In this document: positions 1 to 3,971 of the stretch, in pieces | Numbering within the stretch: the stretch's first letter is position 1 | How the letters are laid out: every line of letters begins with the position of its first letter | Assembly: GCA_028288905.1 (NCBI GenBank) | Contig: JAQGHJ010000266.1 | Span: 1 to 5,197, forward strand | DNA length: 5,197 nt | Direction of reading: 5' to 3' | DNA from: Phycisphaerales bacterium | GTDB taxonomy: Bacteria; Planctomycetota; Phycisphaerae; Tepidisphaerales; Tepidisphaeraceae | The notes under the pieces: generated by a model | Database searches by the model: none | The model's input: only the letters and a program-made list of their open reading frames with translations | What the model was told of the DNA's origin: nothing | Position numbers and translations under genes: made by a program

Positions 1-878
1 GGCTTGCCGGCGAGCAGGGCCTCGGCCGCCGGCACCCGCCACGGCTTGTGGGCGACGCCGCCGAGCGCCAGGCGGGCGTCGGAGACCGTGCCGCCGTCCA
101 TCTCCAGCCCGACGGCGACGGAGACGAGGGCGAACGCGTAGCTCGCCCGGTCCCGGACCTTCAGGTAGGTGTAGTGGTCGGCGAACCCGCGGGCGGGCAG
201 GTCGATGCCCGTCACCACCTCGTCGACCGACAAGGTGTTGTCGACGTGCGGGGCGTCGCCGGGCAGGCGGTGGTAGTCGGCGAACGGGATGCGCCGGTCC
301 CCGCCGGGGCCGGTCACGTTCACGACCGCTTCGAGGGCGGCCAGCGCGATGGCCATGTCCGACGGGTGGGTGGCGATGCAGTGCTCGCTCGCCCCGAGGA
401 TCGCGTGGATGCGGTTCACCCCGCCGATCGCCCCGCACCCGCTGCCGGGCTGCCGCTAGTTGCACGGCGTGGCCGTGTCGTAGAAGTAGTAGCAACGGGT
501 CCGCTGGTTCAGATTCCCGCCGTTGGTGGCCATGTTTCGGAGCTGGGCCGACGCCCCGGCGAGGATCGCGCGGGACAGCATCGGGTACCGGGCGACCACC
601 CGCTCGTCGTAAGCGGTAACCGCGTTCGTGGCCGTCGCCCCCAGCCGCAGCCCGCCGTCGGGCAGGTCCTCGATCGCCGCCAGCGGCAGCCGCGAGACGT
701 CGACGAGCTTCGCCGGCCGCATCACGTCGGCCTTCATCAGGTCGAGCAGGTTGGTCCCGCCAGCGACGAGGTCGGCGGCCGGTGCAACCGTGCTCGAGTC
801 GTCGCCACCGCCGGCAGACCGAATTTCGGCCACCGCCCCGGCAACGCTTGCGGCGCGGACGTATTGAAAGGGTCTCAT
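1..878 (-). pseudogene. FAD-binding subunit of PaoB/YagS-type molybdenum hydroxylase, interrupted by an in-frame TAG and cut by the window edge
   Basis: This is the medium subunit of a xanthine-dehydrogenase-family enzyme. It carries FAD and passes electrons on from the molybdenum and iron-sulfur centres. Translation starts at ATG 876-878 (MRPFQYVRA) and overlaps the upstream subunit stop as ATGA. Residues 34-49 ([16 protein letters not shown]) and 116-125 ([10 protein letters not shown]) are the FAD-binding motifs. Then comes a cysteine-rich segment ([15 protein letters not shown]) that, in PaoB-type subunits, belongs to the loop binding an extra [4Fe-4S] cluster. Codon 141 (456-458) is TAG. 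The same frame then continues for 151 residues to the edge with unmistakable family sequence (RQPGSGCGAIGGVNRIHAIL, then HCIATHPSDM, and later LKVRDRASYAFALVSVAV). From memory, relatives have Lys near the stop (CNKR-PGSGC), so one AAG to TAG change would explain it. Only about 30-40 C-terminal residues should be missing at the edge. It could be a true pseudogene, a sequencing error, or (less likely) read-through. Confidence 0.8.
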
Positions 879-1429
879 CGGCTCGTCCCCCCGCCGTTGG
901 CGGTCACCCCGGCGAGGCCCTCCCCCATCACCTGCTCGACGGCCGCCACGATGTTCGGGTAGGCCCCGCAGCGGCAGATGTTCCCACTCATCAGCTCCCG
1001 CACGTCGGCCGGCGTCTTGGCGTGGCCCTCTCGGATCAGCCCGACGGCCGAGCAGATCTGCCCGGGCGTGCAGTACCCGCACTGGAACGCGTCGTGGTCG
1101 ATGAACGCCTGCTGGAGCGGGTGCAGGGCGTCGCCCGCGGCCAGCCCCTCGATCGTGGTGATGTCGCGCCCATCCTGCATGACCGCCAGGGCTAGGCACG
1201 CGTTGATCCGGGTCCCTTCGACCAGCACCGTGCACGCCCCGCACTGGCCGTGGTCGCAGCCCTTCTTCGTGCCCGTGAGGTCGAGCGGGCCGCGGAGCAG
1301 GTCGAGCAGCGTGGTCCACGGCGCGACGGCAAGCCGCCGCTCGGCGCCGTTGATGCGGAGCGTCACGGGCACGTCGGCGGGCGGTGCCGGCGGCATGGTC
1401 GTGTGGGAGAGGGCGTCGGTCGCGGTCAT
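875..1429 (-). CDS. [2Fe-2S] subunit of molybdenum hydroxylase (PaoA/YagT/CoxS type)
   Basis: This 184-residue protein is the small iron-sulfur subunit that relays electrons from the molybdenum site to FAD in aldehyde or xanthine oxidising enzymes. An N-terminal plant-type ferredoxin domain holds one cluster: Cys58, Cys63 and Cys66 ([10 protein letters not shown]) plus Cys78 (NACLA). A C-terminal helical domain holds the second: Cys117 and Cys120 (QCGYCTPGQ) plus Cys152 and Cys154 ([10 protein letters not shown]). All eight ligands are present, so this subunit looks intact. The open frame extends upstream to 1666, but that part is low-complexity Arg/Pro/Ala sequence; the start at 1427-1429 is chosen because AAAGGA lies six bases before it and the ferredoxin fold begins at about residue 21. 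Some relatives carry a long Tat signal; none is seen here, so a cytoplasmic enzyme is inferred. The stop overlaps the FAD-subunit start as ATGA, implying translational coupling in one operon. Confidence 0.93.
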   Translation of the reverse strand: MTATDALSHTTMPPAPPADVPVTLRINGAERRLAVAPWTTLLDLLRGPLDLTGTKKGCDHGQCGACTVLVEGTRINACLALAVMQDGRDITTIEGLAAGDALHPLQQAFIDHDAFQCGYCTPGQICSAVGLIREGHAKTPADVRELMSGNICRCGAYPNIVAAVEQVMGEGLAGVTANGGGTSR

Positions 1430-1435
1430 GCGTGT

Positions 1436-1441
1436 TCCTTT
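1436..1441 (-). promoter_or_regulatory. Ribosome binding site of the [2Fe-2S] subunit
   Basis: The minus strand reads AAAGGA, then six bases, then ATG at 1427-1429. This Shine-Dalgarno decides the start in favour of the 184-residue protein over an in-frame ATG at 1664-1666, which would add an unlikely leader. Confidence 0.75.
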
Positions 1442-1469
1442 GCCGGTGCCATTACGATCGGCGGAGTGC

Positions 1470-1496
1470 CCGTCGTCGCTGCTTCTAGGACGACGG
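1470..1496. repeat. 8-bp perfect inverted repeat upstream of the hydroxylase operon
   Basis: CCGTCGTC (1470-1477) is matched by its exact reverse complement GACGACGG (1489-1496) around an 11-base spacer containing TTCTAG. It could be a regulator-binding dyad or a leader hairpin for the minus-strand operon. In DNA this rich in G and C an 8-bp repeat can also occur by chance, so the role is unproven. Confidence 0.4.
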
Positions 1497-1772
1497 CTTC
1501 CGACGTCGCCGGACAGGTTGGCCGCCGCGCCGAGTGGCTGTCGTACCGCAGCGGCCGGCCGTGGGCGGAGAGCATCGCACGCCGCCCGCGCCGGGTGGAA
1601 CGGTGTAAAGCCGGCACTTCCTTCGCCCGGTCGCGGATCGTTCACCGGGCGCGGCCGCCGGTCCATCCCCGGCCAAATCCCCTAGGCCCGTTCGAGGCAC
1701 GGGGTGTGCGGCACCAGTCCGTACGCCCCCGCCGCGCGGCGGATGACGGTGGCGACTCCAAGAACCCGTAGC

Positions 1773-1778
1773 GGGAGA
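1773..1778 (+). promoter_or_regulatory. Ribosome binding site of the SDR gene
   Basis: GGGAGA lies five bases before ATG 1784-1786. Together with the family-typical N-terminus (MDLTGKVALVTG) it fixes the SDR start. Confidence 0.65.
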
Positions 1779-1783
1779 CGTCG

Positions 1784-2563
1784 ATGGATCTGACAGGCAA
1801 GGTCGCGTTGGTCACGGGGGCTGGGTCGGGCATCGGCAGAGTGTCGGCCGTGCGGTTCGCCAAAGCCGGGGCGAAGGTCGGCGTCCTCAGCCACACGCCG
1901 GACGAGGTGAAGGAGGCGGCCGAGGAGATCCGCAAGGCCGGCGGCGACGCGATCCACCTGACGGCCGACGTCGGTGACCCGGCCCAGATCGAGCGGGCGA
2001 TCAACGAGTTGGCCGCTCAGTACGGCCGGCTCGACGTCGTGTTTGCCAACGCCGGCATCAACGGCGTCTGGGCCCCGATCGAAGAGCTCACGCCGGCCGA
2101 CTGGACGAAGACGATCAACACGAACCTGACCGGCACGTTCCTGACGATCAAGTACGCCGTCCCGCACCTGAAGCGGGCTGGCGGCGGGTCGGTGCTGGTG
2201 ACGGCGAGCGTGAACGGCACCCGCATTTTCAGCAACACCGGCGCGACCGCCTACTCGTGCACGAAGGCCGCCCAGCTCGCGATGACCCAGATGCTCGCGC
2301 TGGAGCTGGCCCGGTCCGGCATCCGGGTGAACTGCATCTGCCCCGGGTCGGTCGACACCGAGATCAACGACAACACGAAGCAGCGGGACGTGGACAAGGT
2401 GAAGATCAAGGTCGAGTTTGAACAGCAGATCCCGCTGAACAACAGGCCGGCCACGAGCGACGAGGTCGCCGACCTGGCGCTGTTCCTGGCGTCGGACCTG
2501 TCGCGGCACATCACCGGCACGCCCGTCTGGATCGACGGGGCGCAGTCGCTGCTGCAAGGGTGA
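1784..2563 (+). CDS. Classical short-chain dehydrogenase/reductase (SDR family oxidoreductase)
   Basis: This 259-residue protein has the usual length of a classical SDR and should catalyse NAD(P)-dependent oxidation or reduction of a hydroxyl/carbonyl group in the cytoplasm. The Rossmann nucleotide-binding motif TGAGSGIG is at 11-18, the adenine-side Asp at 62 (TADV), and the NAG motif at 89-91. The full catalytic tetrad is present: Asn114, Ser142, Tyr157 and Lys161 (YSCTK), followed by the PG motif at 187-188 and the C-terminal ITGTPVWIDG segment at 243-252. The end of strand beta-2 reads VLSHTPDE, lacking both the Asp typical of NAD users and a clear Arg of NADP users, so the cofactor cannot be called. 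The substrate is unknown: this family covers sugars, steroids, acyl groups and many others. It is divergent from the hydroxylase operon and lies 259 bases before the MocA-like gene; a shared pathway oxidising an alcohol and then an aldehyde is conceivable but speculative. Confidence 0.93.
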   Translation: MDLTGKVALVTGAGSGIGRVSAVRFAKAGAKVGVLSHTPDEVKEAAEEIRKAGGDAIHLTADVGDPAQIERAINELAAQYGRLDVVFANAGINGVWAPIEELTPADWTKTINTNLTGTFLTIKYAVPHLKRAGGGSVLVTASVNGTRIFSNTGATAYSCTKAAQLAMTQMLALELARSGIRVNCICPGSVDTEINDNTKQRDVDKVKIKVEFEQQIPLNNRPATSDEVADLALFLASDLSRHITGTPVWIDGAQSLLQG

Positions 2564-2822
2564 CCGGGCGGTCTGGCCGCGTTGTGCCCGATGACAGGCT
2601 CGCGGGGGTGGCCTAGGCTTGCCGCGGGACCATGAAGGGACGGAACTCGGTGGTCGCGGCGTCCGACGCGCGGCGAGCCGATGGTGCATTGCAACGTGAT
2701 CGCCCTCCGCGATCGCGAGTCAGTCGGTATGTCGCGTCCACGTCGGCAAGGTCGCCGCGGACCTGCCGCGAGCACGGTCCCGCCGCCGGTCCGCCGCCGG
2801 CGTTTGCGACCTGGAGGTCGGA
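2564..2822. other. Intergenic gap before the MocA-like gene, no supported gene
   Basis: This is a 259-base stretch without a convincing gene. A 66-codon frame (2632-2832) has no ribosome binding site and an Arg/Ser/Pro-rich composition, so I treat it as chance. Visible items are an 8-bp palindrome GCCTAGGC at 2611-2618, a duplicated CCGCCGCCGG near 2781-2801, and GGAGG at 2813-2817 that serves the next gene. No clear terminator with a T-run follows the SDR stop, so the SDR and MocA-like genes could be co-transcribed. Confidence 0.5.
2813..2817 (+). promoter_or_regulatory. Strong Shine-Dalgarno that points to a CTG start
   Basis: GGAGG at 2813-2817 is followed five bases later by an in-frame CTG at 2823-2825. 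The nearest in-frame conventional start, GTG at 2844, is 26 bases away and would cut off the first beta strand of the nucleotidyltransferase fold. The site therefore favours initiation at CTG. Confidence 0.65.
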
Positions 2823-3434
2823 CTGCCCATAGTAGCCGCCATCGTGTTGGCCGCCGGCGGGTCGGTCCGCATGGGGGCTCGCAAACAGCTGCTCGCCGTC
2901 GGCGGCCGGACGTTGCTGCGGCGGGCGGCCGAGGCGGCGGTCGGCGCGGCCTGCGACCCCGTGGTCGTCGTGCTGGGATGCGAGTCCGACCGCATGCGGC
3001 CCGAGTTGGCCGGCCTGCCCGTCCACACCGTGCCTAACCCCGACTGGGCGTCTGGCATGGGGTCGTCCATCCGGACGGGCGTCGGCCGCGCACTGGAGCT
3101 CGCGCCGGATGCCGCCGCCGCCGCCATCCTGCTTTGCGTCCAACCACTCGTCACCGCCGACACAATTCGTCGCCTGCTGGCTCACCACGCGACCGCCGCC
3201 CGGTCGGCCTGCGTGTCGGCGTACGCTGGCACACTCGGGCCGCCGGTGGTGGTCGCCCGGCCCCTGTTCCCCGAACTGCTCCGGCTCCCGAACGCCGGCG
3301 GCGCCAAGGCCGTCTGGGCCGGCAGGCCGGATGCGGTCGCGGTCTTCCCTTGCGAGCAGGCCGCGAGGGACGTGGACACGCCTTCCGACTTCGAGCGGCT
3401 ACTGAAGGATTGGCCCGGCGACGAAAAGGTCTGA
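2823..3434 (+). CDS. MocA-like nucleotidyltransferase (molybdenum cofactor cytidylyltransferase family), probable CTG start, altered metal-site motif
   Basis: The protein is 203 residues from CTG 2823, close to the usual size for MocA. MocA transfers CMP from CTP to molybdopterin, giving the cytosine dinucleotide cofactor used by PaoABC-type hydroxylases. The GT-A-like signature is clear: beta-1 and the nucleotide loop LAAGGSVRMGARKQLL at 9-24, then NPDWASGMGSSIRTGV at 72-87, and VDTPSDFERL at 184-193 with Asp185, matching the conserved D-DT-ED ending. Two deviations stand out. The family motif LxDQP reads LCVQP at 104-108, so Val106 (codon GTC) replaces an Asp expected to bind the metal. The usual GDKGA segment reads NAGGA at 157-161. 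The enzyme may be inactive or diverged. The nearby hydroxylase subunits support a Moco role, but another sugar- or alditol-type nucleotidyltransferase cannot be excluded. A shorter protein from GTG 2844 would lose the first strand. Confidence 0.82.
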   Translation: MPIVAAIVLAAGGSVRMGARKQLLAVGGRTLLRRAAEAAVGAACDPVVVVLGCESDRMRPELAGLPVHTVPNPDWASGMGSSIRTGVGRALELAPDAAAAAILLCVQPLVTADTIRRLLAHHATAARSACVSAYAGTLGPPVVVARPLFPELLRLPNAGGAKAVWAGRPDAVAVFPCEQAARDVDTPSDFERLLKDWPGDEKV

Positions 3435-3536
3435 ACCGAAACGGCAAGGACACCCCGTTCGCCCAACCCGATTGCCGGCGAGCGAAGGCGCGGCGGGTGG
3501 TCCCACAAGAACCGAGTCGACGGCGAGCAGGTATAC

Positions 3537-3574
3537 AAAAAAGCCGCACGGCGGAGGGAAGTGCCGTGCGGCTT
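3537..3574 (-). terminator. Rho-independent terminator on the minus strand
   Basis: AAGCCGCACGGC (3541-3552) pairs perfectly with GCCGTGCGGCTT (3563-3574) around a 10-base loop (3553-3562). On the minus strand the GC-rich stem runs directly into six T (3542-3537), the classical intrinsic terminator form. On the plus strand the stem is followed by GGCGGAGG with no T-run, so it is directional. The nearest minus-strand gene upstream is the efflux outer-membrane factor, whose stop is about 400 bases away. Confidence 0.85.
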
Positions 3575-3728
3575 GGCGGAGGAGGAAACGAGGCTTGTGG
3601 CGAAGAAGCGGCCCGGCGCTCGACGCGTCCCGATCCCCAGACCCGGAACGACCGACCCGTTCACTTCGCCGTGTTCTGTGAGCGCCGGCCGATCGCACCC
3701 GGTGGTGCGCCACAAAGCCCCGGACAAC

Positions 3729-3759
3729 GTGCCGCCTGCGGACCGCCCGCAGGCGGCAC
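3729..3759. repeat. 13-bp perfect inverted repeat (hairpin)
   Basis: GTGCCGCCTGCGG (3729-3741) is the exact reverse complement of CCGCAGGCGGCAC (3747-3759), with a 5-base loop ACCGC. This is a very stable hairpin in RNA from either strand. Neither side has a proper T-run (the minus strand continues GTTGTCC), so it is not a standard intrinsic terminator; it may stabilise the 3' end of the efflux mRNA or be part of a structured RNA. Confidence 0.75.
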
Positions 3760-3846
3760 CTGCCCTGGGAACCAACCGCGCTCGTGGGGACGTAGAGCGA
3801 AGGTGGTGCCACACCTCGTCACGCCGCTGATTTCCCACCGAGTCCT

Positions 3847-3864
3847 GAAAATAGGCCTGTTTTC
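3847..3864. repeat. AT-rich imperfect palindrome around AGGCCT
   Basis: GAAAATAGGCCTGTTTTC is an 18-base near-palindrome with one mismatched pair (T3852 against G3859). It sits about 110 bases beyond the efflux gene stop in an unusually AT-rich patch. The full symmetry with no loop suits a protein-binding DNA site better than an RNA hairpin. Function unknown. Confidence 0.35.
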
Positions 3865-3971
3865 CGCGTTTTTCGGCTTTCGCATTAGCCTGCCGAACAC
3901 GAGCGCGCGTCCATTTTCGCAGCATCCACCATCCCGGTCGGCACCGAGTGATGAAAACGCTCGCACGCCGG

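Larger units (their letters stand above)
1430..1783. promoter_or_regulatory. Divergent intergenic region between the hydroxylase operon and the SDR gene
   Basis: These 354 bases separate the start of the minus-strand hydroxylase operon from the plus-strand SDR and must hold the promoters for both if each is transcribed from its own. I cannot point to a convincing -35/-10 pair on either strand, which is common in such GC-rich DNA. The one clear structure is an 8-bp perfect inverted repeat, CCGTCGTC at 1470-1477 and GACGACGG at 1489-1496, separated by 11 bases and lying 41 bases before the hydroxylase start. Its position would suit an operator or a 5' leader hairpin. Open frames crossing the region are Arg/Pro-rich and look like chance. 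Confidence 0.45.
3435..3971. other. Convergent intergenic region with hairpins, no supported gene
   Basis: These 537 bases lie between the 3' ends of the MocA-like gene (plus) and the efflux gene (minus). Open frames crossing it are shadows with Arg/Pro-rich translations and no family resemblance. It holds a strong minus-strand terminator (3537-3574), a 13-bp perfect hairpin (3729-3759) and an AT-rich imperfect palindrome (3847-3864). The stretch around 3843-3900 is noticeably more AT-rich than the genes. The region would be transcribed as a long 3' untranslated segment of the efflux mRNA if no earlier terminator acts, or could encode a small RNA on the minus strand. Confidence 0.55.

Noticed and set aside
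48..962. A 304-codon plus-strand open frame opposite the FAD subunit
   Set aside because: It is antisense to clear family sequence, rich in Arg/Val/Asp/Gly as expected for a GC-rich shadow, with no recognisable domain.
456..1319. A 287-codon minus-strand open frame covering both hydroxylase genes
   Set aside because: Its first half is the wrong frame over the [2Fe-2S] gene; only from 878 does it become the real FAD subunit. It is not a fusion.
1682..2689. A 335-codon minus-strand open frame opposite the SDR
   Set aside because: Arg/His/Val-rich antisense shadow of an intact SDR with full catalytic tetrad.
2781..2801. Duplicated CCGCCGCCGG as a regulatory repeat
   Set aside because: Simple GC trinucleotide-like sequence common in this base composition; nothing links it to a function.
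2632..2832. A 66-codon plus-strand small ORF before the MocA-like gene
   Set aside because: No Shine-Dalgarno, Arg/Ser/Pro-rich, overlaps the MocA-like start region and ignores the GGAGG site.
3541..3574. The 12-bp hairpin as terminator for the MocA-like gene (plus strand)
   Set aside because: On the plus strand the stem is followed by GGCGGAGG without T-run; the T-run is on the minus-strand side only.
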